DNA from: Methylobacterium sp. J-088
GTDB lineage: Bacteria; Pseudomonadota; Alphaproteobacteria; Rhizobiales; Beijerinckiaceae
Assembly (NCBI RefSeq): GCF_022829295.1
Contig: NZ_JAKSYH010000090.1
Span: 1 to 32,899 of the forward strand
DNA length: 32,899 nt
Direction of reading: 5' to 3'
Shown here: positions 1-7,336 of the stretch, in pieces
Layout: every line of letters begins with the position of its first letter
How positions within the stretch are numbered: the stretch's first letter is position 1
Position numbers and translations under genes: made by a program
Notes under the pieces: generated by a model
Told to the model about the DNA's origin: nothing
What the model saw: the letters and a program-made list of their open reading frames with translations, nothing else
Database searches by the model: none

Positions 1-139
1 GGTCCGGTCGCGGGGCCCCTCCTCGGCGTTCTGAGTTGGCGGCGTAGACCATCGATGAGCTGCGTGCGGCGCCTATCCGGGTTGCGAAAGAGCGAGCCCT
101 TTCTGTGGTGCAGGGCATTGCCTTCGTGGGTTCGGGCCG

Positions 140-191
140 AGCCCGATATCGGGGCCCCGCCCCGACACCCCGCCAAAGGGCATGGCCCTTG
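140..191 (+). repeat. GC-rich dispersed repeat, copy 1
   Basis: This unit resembles the stretch at 241-294 and, in reverse orientation, the one at 11404-11460. All share a core around GACACCCCGCC followed by AAGGGC-tGGCCCTT, which can fold on itself. The similarity to the 11.4-kb copy extends left to about position 98 (GGTGCAGGGC), with about 19 extra bases in this copy. It has no coding signature and looks like an intergenic palindromic repeat family. Confidence 0.7.
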
Positions 192-240
192 GGGAGCCGT
201 GTCGGTGGGGCGGGGCAGGTCCTTGCTGGGTTGGGGGGGA

Positions 241-294
241 CCCCGATGTCGGGGCCCTGCCCGGACACCCCGCCAAAGGGCATGGCCCTTTGGG
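241..294 (+). repeat. GC-rich dispersed repeat, copy 2
   Basis: This is a second, direct copy of the repeat at 140-191, offset by about 93 bases. It has a nearly identical GACACCCCGCCAAAGGGCAT segment. The two copies stand in tandem just before a small exported-protein gene. Bases 1-389 otherwise show nothing I can call a gene. Confidence 0.7.
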
Positions 295-389
295 ATCCGT
301 GATCCCAGAGCGCCCACGCCGGGGAACGCTCCCGGATGCAGCCCGGTTGGTCCGGCAAGCCCGCCTCGCCGATGAACCGCGGAGGTCCC

Positions 390-641
390 GTGAGACGCCT
401 GACACACACCGCCCTCCTGGTCGGCCTCGTAACCTGCGCCGCGGGGGGCACCCACGCCGCGGAGGGCCAGAGTGCCGGTTCCGCCGCCGGTCGCAAGGAT
501 GGCGCGCCCACCACCAGCATGGGCGCCGGTGGACTGACCGGAACCGGCGCCACCCAGAATGGGGCTCGCACCGGAGCCGACACGGCGCCGAAAGGCAGCG
601 CGAAGCCGCCCTCGGCGCCGGCCGCCGGCACCACCCGCTGA
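390..641 (+). CDS. small exported Gly/Ala/Ser/Thr-rich protein
   Basis: The function is unknown. The GTG at 390 follows a GGAGG ribosome-binding site at 381-385 and opens with a positively charged start (RR) and a hydrophobic run ending near THAAEG, a typical Sec signal peptide with cleavage after AxA. The mature part, about 60 residues, is low complexity (G, A, T, S, P) with no cysteines. An upstream in-frame ATG at 372 is possible but lacks a ribosome-binding site. The gene converges on the catalase-family gene, with stops 10 bases apart. Its composition is typical of small periplasmic proteins of this group, and no domain is recognised. Confidence 0.55.
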   Translation: MRRLTHTALLVGLVTCAAGGTHAAEGQSAGSAAGRKDGAPTTSMGAGGLTGTGATQNGARTGADTAPKGSAKPPSAPAAGTTR

Positions 642-650
642 TCCGGTCGG

Positions 651-1637
651 TTACTGCGAGCGCCGGCTGAACGAGACCGCGTAGGCCTGCACCCGGGCGT
701 CGATCAGCGGATCGTCCGAGACCTCGATGCCGTCGGTGAGGTTGTTCGGCATGAACAGCAGCGCCTTCTCGGCCTCGGCGCTGTTCGGCACCGCCTGCGA
801 GACCGTCAGCGTACCGAGATCGACCGTCTTGCGGTCGTTCGGCCAGGGCTTGGTGGCGTCGTTGGTCGGGTCGCCGGCGTCAGCCAGCTGGGCCAGGACG
901 TGGAACTTCGCCGGCTCCTTGGCGATGCGAGGCCCGATCTCCCCCATCAAATAATTCGGATCGCGCTTGGCCGCCTCCTCCGGCGGCAGGATCTCCTCGC
1001 CCTGCACCGGCTCGATGCGGAAGCGGAACGGCTGGCGCTTGCCGTCCTTGTCCACGAAGATGAAGGCGTTGACGCCGTTATAGGTCTGCCGGGCGAAGCT
1101 CGATGGCGTCTTGGCGGTGCCGCCTGCCGTAGCGGCGGCCGGGTGGGCCGCGGCGAAGCGCTCCAGCGCGGTCGGATGAGCCGCGTCCGGGCCGCTCTCG
1201 GCGACCGCTCTCAGGAGGTCGCGGAAGTCTTCTCCGGTGGCGACCGGGAAGTACTTCAGGGAGTTGGTGACGACGTCCATGTCCGAGCCGTCGCTGAGCT
1301 TGAACTTGAGCGACAGCCCGTGCGGGTTGGCATTGGCTGCACCGTCCGGGATGGTCGGCACGCCGGTGGAGTCGGAGAAGCGGATCGTCACCGGCACCGC
1401 CGGTCCCTGGAACAGGGAGGCCTTGCTGATCTTCGCGGCCTCCGCCGACGGGGTGAAGCTGCCCTCGGCGACCACGCCCTTGGCGTGATTGGCCCGCGCG
1501 CCCGGATGCTTGCCGAACAGCGTGTTCATCGCATCGACCGTCTGCTCGGCCGTGGAGGCATCCTGAGCCAGGGCCGGCGCAGCGGTCGCGAGCGCGGTGC
1601 TCAGCAGGAGGGCGAAACCCAATCTCGAATGCAGCAT
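651..1637 (-). CDS. periplasmic catalase-family peroxidase
   Basis: This is a heme catalase-related peroxidase of about 328 residues, much shorter than the ~480-residue monofunctional catalases, as in the SrpA-like minimal catalase family. Expected role: peroxide removal in the periplasm. Visible elements are an N-terminal signal peptide ending near PALAQD (residue ~25), a distal-histidine segment ARANHAKG (H51), the IRFSDSTG stretch, and a C-terminal RVQAY segment. The last fits the proximal R-x3-Y heme-tyrosine motif at about residue 318. The start at 1637 is chosen because AGAGGA lies five bases upstream and it begins the signal peptide. An in-frame ATG at 1694 would add 19 residues ahead of the signal sequence. 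The gene lies downstream of the slt-like gene on the same strand, 158 bases away. Confidence 0.85.
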   Translation of the reverse strand: MLHSRLGFALLLSTALATAAPALAQDASTAEQTVDAMNTLFGKHPGARANHAKGVVAEGSFTPSAEAAKISKASLFQGPAVPVTIRFSDSTGVPTIPDGAANANPHGLSLKFKLSDGSDMDVVTNSLKYFPVATGEDFRDLLRAVAESGPDAAHPTALERFAAAHPAAATAGGTAKTPSSFARQTYNGVNAFIFVDKDGKRQPFRFRIEPVQGEEILPPEEAAKRDPNYLMGEIGPRIAKEPAKFHVLAQLADAGDPTNDATKPWPNDRKTVDLGTLTVSQAVPNSAEAEKALLFMPNNLTDGIEVSDDPLIDARVQAYAVSFSRRSQ

Positions 1638-1795
1638 GAGGATCCTCTCGGCAGCGATGGCCCGCCCGGGCCCGGTCAACAGGGACCGGACCATCTTCTA
1701 GGGAGCCACACGCTGGAGGCACAACCAAAAGCTATGCCGCTGCGGCGTGCGGGTTGCGTCCTGGCGGCGCTCATCCGCTCGCAAAGGCGTCGACG

Positions 1796-4102
1796 CTACC
1801 GCGCCCCGCGATGCAGGTCGCCGTCGATCAGGAGTGCGCTGCGGCTGTCGAGCCGGGAGCGGTAGACCTGCAGGTTCTCCATCACCCGCTGCACGTAGTT
1901 GCGCGTCTCGGTGAAGGGGATGCGCTCCACCCAGTCGATCACGTCGACGCCCGGCTTGCGCGGGTCGCCATAGGCGTCGATCCACTTCTTCACGTTGCCG
2001 CCGCCCGCGTTGTAGGACGCGAAGGCCAGCACGTAGGAGCCGCGCCAATCCTCCATCAGCTCGCCGAGATGGGCCTGCCCGAGCTTGGCGCAGTAGGCGG
2101 GATCGCTGGTCAGGCGATCGACGTCGTAGGTGGCGGCAACTCGGCGTGCCGTGCGCTGGGCGGTGGCCGGCATCATCTGCATCAGGCCCCGGGCGCCGAC
2201 GCCCGACTGGGCGCGGGGGTCGAACTGGCTCTCCTGGCGGGCGATCGCGTAGACCATGGCCCGTTCCACCTGCGGCACTGCCGTATAGGTCTCGTAGGCC
2301 GGGATCCCGATCGTCGGGTAGGCGTGGGCGTCGAGCGGCAGGCCGCGTTGGACCGCGAGCTTGCCGATCGCCACCAGGGCGCGGGGATCCTTCATGTCGG
2401 TGGCGAGGTCGCCGAGCGCCTGGATCTCGCGCGGGTCGGACAGCTCCCGGGCGGCGTCGATGTAGAGCGGCAGGGCGAGATCCTTGATGCCGGCCTCGCC
2501 CAGCATCCGGAGGGCCCGGATGTAGAGCCGCCCCTCGAAGGCCTGCCGTTCAGGCCCTTCGAGATCCGCGGGCGCCCGCAGGGGCAGGCTGGTCTGGCCC
2601 AGCTGCGCCCGCGCCACCTGCCCGTAATAGGCGATCGGCTGCAGGGCGGCGCGCTCGTAGTCGCGCTTCGCCTCGTCCGACCGGCCGAGCGCCTCGGCCG
2701 TCCGCCCCTGCCAGTAGGCGGCCCGCGCCACCGAGATCGGGCTCTCCGCGATGGTGGCCATCCGGGCGAAGTGCTGTGCGGCGGCGGCCGGATCGCCGGT
2801 GAAGCGCAACGCGATCCAGCCGGCGTGGAACTCGGCCTCGATCCGCTTCTCCGGCGAGCGTGCCGCCGGGGCGCTCGCGACTCTGTAGGCCGTCTTCGCG
2901 TCGCCGAGGTCGAGGAGCTTGCGCGCCACGATCCGGCGCTCGACCCACCACTCGTCGCCGTCGACCAGCACGTCCGGGTTGGTTGGGGCTGCGGCTAGCA
3001 CGGCGGCGGCCTCCTCGGGCTTGTCGGCCCGGCGGAGATACTGCGCCCGGGAGAAGATGTAGGAGGCATCCCCGCGCAGCGACGGCGGCACTGCGGCAAG
3101 CGCCGTTGCGGCCCCGGACGACTTGTCCTCCACGGCCCGGCGGGCGCGCACGAGGCTGGCATAGGAGCCGCCCGCGTAGCCGGCCGCCCGGCCGGCGCTG
3201 TCCCAATCATCCTTCAGGAGCGCCCGCTCCATCCGGAAGCGGTGATCGACCCGGGTGAGCGCCTCCGGGAAGGCATCGAGCACCTTGGCCTCGAGGCTGC
3301 GCCCGAAACTCTCGGCGCGCCAGAGGTCGCGGACCATCTCGGCGGCATCGGCCTCGTAGCCGTCGGCGCGGAGCGCCAGCGCCAGGGCGAACTTGCCCGG
3401 CGCGCTTGCGGGCTTCGCCGTGGCGAAGAACGCGCGGACCGTCGCGGGGGGCTTCCGCTCGGAGAGCAGCGCCTCCTCGGCCCGGCGGCGCAGCAGGGGG
3501 CCGGCCGGCCAGTCCGGATTGGCCCGGGCGAACGCGATCGTGCGGTTGAACCCGATGCCCGCGCCCGCGCGGATCGCCACCCATTCGAGCAGCGCCTTCG
3601 CGGCTGGATCGGTGAAGCCGTCGCGCATCCGGTCGCCGTCGGCGACCCGGCCCTTGCGGTAGAGGTCGATCGCGCCGCGCAGCAGCGTCGGATCGGTGTC
3701 ACCGGAGATTTTTGGACGCGCGGGGTCGGGCACTTCGGGGACCGGGGCCGCCGGGGCGACGGCCGCGTCGGGCATCGGGAAGGCCACCGGGGCGTCCGGG
3801 TCGGCCGACGCATAGGCCGAGGCCGCGGCCGGCAGCGGCCGGGCGGGTTCCTCGCCCTTCTCGTCGCCGGAGGCGTGGACCGGATCGAGCTTCAAGGCGT
3901 CGGCCGCGACGGGGTCGGCGGCCTTCCCGGCCTCCGCACCGCGGATCTGCGCAGCCGAGAGGGCGGCGTCGCTGGCGGGGGGCGTCGGCTGCGTCGCGGG
4001 GGCGTCCGGGACCGCCAGCGCCACGCCGACGGTGGCGATGAGCGCGGCCACAGCCAGAGACGTGCGCTTCGGGGCCAGAGTCGCGGCGGCGGATCGGATC
4101 AC
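1796..4102 (-). CDS. slt: soluble lytic murein transglycosylase (Slt70-like)
   Basis: This enzyme cleaves peptidoglycan between MurNAc and GlcNAc with formation of 1,6-anhydro-MurNAc in the periplasm. It is 768 residues long, somewhat longer than Slt70. It has an N-terminal hydrophobic export signal (about residues 17-32), a Pro/Ala-rich linker to about 130, a long alpha-helical repeat region (about 130-590), and a C-terminal SLT domain. Catalytic glutamate is E624 in ARQESQFDP, followed by GARGLMQMMP and ASYNAGGGN, the standard SLT motifs, and by the IPFTETRNYV segment. The GTG start has AGGGGG five bases upstream. The gene diverges from dapA across about 200 bases. The long acidic/proline N-terminal linker is the only unusual part. 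Confidence 0.93.
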   Translation of the reverse strand: MIRSAAATLAPKRTSLAVAALIATVGVALAVPDAPATQPTPPASDAALSAAQIRGAEAGKAADPVAADALKLDPVHASGDEKGEEPARPLPAAASAYASADPDAPVAFPMPDAAVAPAAPVPEVPDPARPKISGDTDPTLLRGAIDLYRKGRVADGDRMRDGFTDPAAKALLEWVAIRAGAGIGFNRTIAFARANPDWPAGPLLRRRAEEALLSERKPPATVRAFFATAKPASAPGKFALALALRADGYEADAAEMVRDLWRAESFGRSLEAKVLDAFPEALTRVDHRFRMERALLKDDWDSAGRAAGYAGGSYASLVRARRAVEDKSSGAATALAAVPPSLRGDASYIFSRAQYLRRADKPEEAAAVLAAAPTNPDVLVDGDEWWVERRIVARKLLDLGDAKTAYRVASAPAARSPEKRIEAEFHAGWIALRFTGDPAAAAQHFARMATIAESPISVARAAYWQGRTAEALGRSDEAKRDYERAALQPIAYYGQVARAQLGQTSLPLRAPADLEGPERQAFEGRLYIRALRMLGEAGIKDLALPLYIDAARELSDPREIQALGDLATDMKDPRALVAIGKLAVQRGLPLDAHAYPTIGIPAYETYTAVPQVERAMVYAIARQESQFDPRAQSGVGARGLMQMMPATAQRTARRVAATYDVDRLTSDPAYCAKLGQAHLGELMEDWRGSYVLAFASYNAGGGNVKKWIDAYGDPRKPGVDVIDWVERIPFTETRNYVQRVMENLQVYRSRLDSRSALLIDGDLHRGAR

Positions 4103-4189
4103 GATGTCCCCCTGCTGATCACCGGGGCGGGAAAGAGTGAGGATCGGACGGCGACCATAAAGATCGCGTTAACCGTCGCGACGATCTGT

Positions 4190-4218
4190 TTGCGCGCCGT
4201 GGCCCGACCGCCTATGTC
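4190..4218 (+). promoter_or_regulatory. candidate sigma-70 promoter for dapA
   Basis: TTGCGC (4190-4195), a 17-base spacer and TATGTC (4213-4218) lie in the divergent slt/dapA gap, about 85 bases before the dapA start. This is a motif match only. Confidence 0.35.
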
Positions 4219-4302
4219 TGCCCGTCCGCGCCCGTACGGTGCGGACCACGCGCGGCGCCGAGAACGCCGGATTCCCGATAGGGACCCTTTGGGACGCCTG
4301 AG

Positions 4303-5202
4303 ATGACCGAGATGACCGGGAGCCGCCTGCGGGGCTCGCTCACCGCGCTGGTGACGCCCTTCCGCGACGGGGCCTTCGACGAGGCCGCCTTCCGCAAGTT
4401 CGTGCGCTGGCAGATCGAGCAGGGCAGCCACGGTCTCGTGCCCACCGGCACCACCGGCGAGAGCCCGACCCTGACCCATGCCGAGCACGACCGGGTGGTC
4501 GAGTCCTGCATCGACGAGGCGGGTGGGCGCGTGCCCGTGGTGGCGGGCGCGGGCTCCAACTCCACTGCGGAAGCCGTCGCACGGGCGCGGCACGCCGAGC
4601 GCGCCGGGGCCGACGCCGTCCTGGTGGTGACGCCGTACTACAACAAGCCGACGCAAGAGGGCCTCTATGCCCACTTCAAGGCCGTCAACGATGCGGTCGG
4701 CATTCCGATCATCATCTACAACATCCCGCCGCGCTCCGTCGTCGACATGAGCGTCGAGACGATGGCCCGGCTCTTCGAGCTGAAGAACATCGCCGGCGTG
4801 AAGGACGCGACCGCCAAGATCGACCGCGTCAGCCAGCAGCGTCAGGCCATGGGGCCGAACTTCCTCCAGCTTTCAGGCGAAGATGCGACGGCGCTCGGCT
4901 ACAACGCCCAGGGCGGCCACGGCTGCATCTCGGTGGTGGCGAATGTCGCCCCCCGGCTCTGCGCCGACCTGCAGGAGGCGACGCTCTCGGGCGACTACGC
5001 CAAGGCGCTGACCATCCAGGACCGGCTGTTCCCGCTGCAGACCGGCCTGTTCGCCGAGGCCAACCCGGCGCCGGCGAAGTACGCGCTGGCCCGGCTCGGC
5101 CACATGACCGAGGAGCTGCGCCTGCCGCTGGTGCCGGTGACCGAGCCCACGAAGCGCATCGTGGACGCCGCCCTGCGGCATGCCGGCCTGCTCGAAGGCT
5201 GA
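4303..5202 (+). CDS. dapA: 4-hydroxy-tetrahydrodipicolinate synthase
   Basis: DapA condenses pyruvate with aspartate semialdehyde, the first committed step of the lysine and diaminopimelate branch, in the cytoplasm. The 299 residues form one TIM barrel. Residues align with the E. coli enzyme at a constant offset of six: Schiff-base lysine K167 (GVKDAT), Y139 (IIIYNIPPR), T50/T51 in PTGTTGES, and Y113 in VTPYYNKP. The start at 4303 is the first ATG; a second in-frame ATG at 4312 would remove three residues and cannot be excluded. smpB follows 28 bases later on the same strand, so the two are probably co-transcribed. Confidence 0.97.
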   Translation: MTEMTGSRLRGSLTALVTPFRDGAFDEAAFRKFVRWQIEQGSHGLVPTGTTGESPTLTHAEHDRVVESCIDEAGGRVPVVAGAGSNSTAEAVARARHAERAGADAVLVVTPYYNKPTQEGLYAHFKAVNDAVGIPIIIYNIPPRSVVDMSVETMARLFELKNIAGVKDATAKIDRVSQQRQAMGPNFLQLSGEDATALGYNAQGGHGCISVVANVAPRLCADLQEATLSGDYAKALTIQDRLFPLQTGLFAEANPAPAKYALARLGHMTEELRLPLVPVTEPTKRIVDAALRHAGLLEG

Positions 5203-5230
5203 TCCGCAAGGCTGAGAGAGTCACACAGAA

Positions 5231-5704
5231 ATGGCCCCGAAACCGGAGCCCGGCCGGCGCATCGTCGCCGACAACCGCGCCGCGCGTTACCATTACACGA
5301 TCGAGGACACCCTCGAGGCCGGCATCGCCCTGACCGGCACCGAGGTGAAATCCCTGCGCGGCGGCAAGGCCACGATCGGCGAATCCTATGCCGGCCCCTC
5401 CGGCAACGACCTGATGCTGTTCAACGCCTATATCCCGGAATATCTGGAGGCGAACCGCTTCAACCACGAACCCAAGCGCCCGCGCCGCCTGCTGCTGCAT
5501 CGCCGCCAGATCAACAAGCTGATCGGCGCGACCCAGCGCCAGGGCTACACGGTGGTGCCGCTGAAGATCTACTTCAACGACAAGGGGCGGGCGAAGGTCG
5601 AGCTGGGGCTCGGCAAGGGCAAGCAGGCGCACGACAAGCGGGAGGCCGCCAAGGAGCGCGACTGGCAGCGCGACCGGGCGCGGCTGCTGCGGGACCGGGG
5701 GTAG
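5231..5704 (+). CDS. smpB: SsrA-binding protein SmpB
   Basis: SmpB binds tmRNA and delivers it to stalled ribosomes for trans-translation. The 157-residue length is typical. Visible signatures are the N-terminal [19 protein letters not shown] segment, [10 protein letters not shown], the [19 protein letters not shown] stretch, and the basic C-terminal tail [17 protein letters not shown], which enters the ribosomal decoding site. It follows dapA directly. No intrinsic terminator with a T-run is seen before the next gene 66 bases on. Confidence 0.97.
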   Translation: MAPKPEPGRRIVADNRAARYHYTIEDTLEAGIALTGTEVKSLRGGKATIGESYAGPSGNDLMLFNAYIPEYLEANRFNHEPKRPRRLLLHRRQINKLIGATQRQGYTVVPLKIYFNDKGRAKVELGLGKGKQAHDKREAAKERDWQRDRARLLRDRG

Positions 5705-5770
5705 CGACGGACGGTTCTTCTGCCCGACCCGAGATCGGGATAGGCTCATGGTCTCCGAGCGGAGCGACCC

Positions 5771-6340
5771 ATGCCATCCAATCCCGACGTCCTGCCCGCG
5801 GACCTCCCCGTCCCCGCGGATGACGGCGCAGCCGATCACCTACGCGGGATGCGTCTGCCCGACGTGGCGCTGACCGCCACGGATGGGCGCACGATCTCCC
5901 TGGCCAAGCTCTCCGGCCGCACCATCGCCTACGCCTATCCTCGAACCGGCGAGCCGGGACGGCCGGGCCTGACGCCCGATTGGGACGCGATCCCCGGTGC
6001 CCGGGGCTGCACGCCACAAGCCTGCGACTTTCGCGACCGCCATGCCGAACTGAAAGCCCACGGCGTCGCCCAGATCTACGGTTTGTCGACCCAGACCAGT
6101 GCCTACCAGCGGGAGGCCGCCGAGCGGCTGCGCCTGCCGTTCCCGCTTCTCTCCGATCCGCACCGCGCCTTCGCGATGGCGGCGCGTCTGCCGGTCTTCG
6201 AGGTCGGCGGCCAAGTGCTGCTGCGCTGGCTCACCCTGGTGATCGACGACGGCGTGGTCACGCACCTGTTCCACCCGGTCTTCCCGCCGGACCAGAGCGC
6301 CCGGCAGGTTCTCGATTGGCTCGGCGGAACGGGCGCCTGA
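5771..6340 (+). CDS. Bcp/PrxQ-like peroxiredoxin
   Basis: This is a thioredoxin-fold peroxidase of 189 residues, expected to reduce hydroperoxides in the cytoplasm. Residues 27-58 match the Prx opening (LPDVALTATDGRTISLAKL, then AYAYPRTGEPG). The peroxidatic cysteine is C80 in GCTPQACDFRD, with a second cysteine C85 five residues on, the PrxQ/Bcp arrangement. About 15-17 extra residues (RPGLTPDWDAIPGA) separate the YPRTG strand from the cysteine, where Bcp proteins normally have only a few. No export signal is seen. The gene ends five bases before the stop of the convergent NYN gene. I leave the gene symbol blank because this insertion sets it apart from classical Bcp. Confidence 0.85.
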   Translation: MPSNPDVLPADLPVPADDGAADHLRGMRLPDVALTATDGRTISLAKLSGRTIAYAYPRTGEPGRPGLTPDWDAIPGARGCTPQACDFRDRHAELKAHGVAQIYGLSTQTSAYQREAAERLRLPFPLLSDPHRAFAMAARLPVFEVGGQVLLRWLTLVIDDGVVTHLFHPVFPPDQSARQVLDWLGGTGA

Positions 6341-6344
6341 GGCG

Positions 6345-6986
6345 CTATTCCTCCTCGGAATCCGGCTGGCGGATGCCATAGCGGTTCTCCAGGCTCGGGC
6401 TCGGACGACCCTCGCCGCGGTAGCGGCTCGACGAGTCGCCCGCGGTCCGCGCCGGCCGCTCGCTCGGCTCGCGTCCGATCCGCCCCGCGAGGCTCGCCAG
6501 ATCGACGAACTCGTCGGCCTGCCGCCGCAACTCGTCGGCGATCATCGACGGCTGTGTCTGGATCGTGGAGATCACCGTCACCTTGACGCCGCGCCGTTGC
6601 ATCGCCTCGACCAGCGAGCGGAAATCGCCGTCGCCGGAGAACAGGATCATATGATCGATATGGGCGCTGAGCTCGAGGGCGTCGATCGCCAGCTCGATGT
6701 CCATATTGCCCTTGTATTTCCGCCGCCCCATGGAATCGGTGAATTCCTTCACCGGCTTCGTCACGACGCGGTAGCCGTTATAGTCGAGCCAGTCGATCAG
6801 CGGACGGATCGAAGAATATTCCTGATCCTCGATCATCGCAGTATAATAGAACGCGCGAAGAAGATTCTCCCGCGATTGAAATTCCTTGAGCAGTTTTTTA
6901 TAGTCAATGTCGAAGCCGAGGGCCTTGGTGGTCGCGTAGAGATTGGCGCCGTCGATAAAGACTGCGCTGCGTTGATTTGCTGTCAT
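6345..6986 (-). CDS. NYN domain protein (LabA/DUF88-like putative RNase)
   Basis: A PIN-like NYN domain fills residues 7-165. Acidic metal-binding positions are visible: FIDGANLY (D12, N15), GNMDIELAIDAL (D96, D102) and LFSGDGDF (D119, D121). Families of this kind are predicted metal-dependent RNases; the substrate of this one is unknown. The C-terminal 45 residues are Arg/Ser/Glu-rich and probably disordered. The start at 6986 has AGGAA about ten bases upstream. Its position next to rsh/rpoZ and dapA/smpB is, as I know it, conserved in Rhizobiales, which hints at a housekeeping role in RNA metabolism. Confidence 0.88.
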   Translation of the reverse strand: MTANQRSAVFIDGANLYATTKALGFDIDYKKLLKEFQSRENLLRAFYYTAMIEDQEYSSIRPLIDWLDYNGYRVVTKPVKEFTDSMGRRKYKGNMDIELAIDALELSAHIDHMILFSGDGDFRSLVEAMQRRGVKVTVISTIQTQPSMIADELRRQADEFVDLASLAGRIGREPSERPARTAGDSSSRYRGEGRPSPSLENRYGIRQPDSEEE

Positions 6987-7160
6987 GAACAGTTCAATTC
7001 CTGAAACATTTGGGGTGACGGGAAATCATATTCAGAAACGGTCATGCTTTGACCGCGGCCTCGGGCCGGGGATGTATCGGCGCGATCGACCGTCGCTATG
7101 CTCTGCAATCCGGGGCGATAAGCGCGGTCGTTCTCCGGTGACCGTCGCCCGGGCAATTCG

Positions 7161-7189
7161 ACCATTCGTCTCAAATGCGTCCGTGTCAA
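7161..7189 (-). promoter_or_regulatory. possible promoter for the NYN gene, in a 350-base gap
   Basis: On the minus strand a perfect TTGACA (7184-7189) is followed after 17 bases by a poor -10 (AATGGT). The rest of 6987-7336 shows no gene; this gap is more AT-rich than the flanking coding sequence. Confidence 0.25.
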
Positions 7190-7336
7190 GCTTAACGGCG
7201 GCCTTGTTGCGGTAAACATCGGTGATAACGGGCAGTACAGTCGCGGAGATCCATCTTTGTCAGATGGCCGACCGTTTTCGGAAGACTTACTGACGTTGAG
7301 AGCGTCAACTTGAGATGCGCAACCCAGCGGGTGGGC

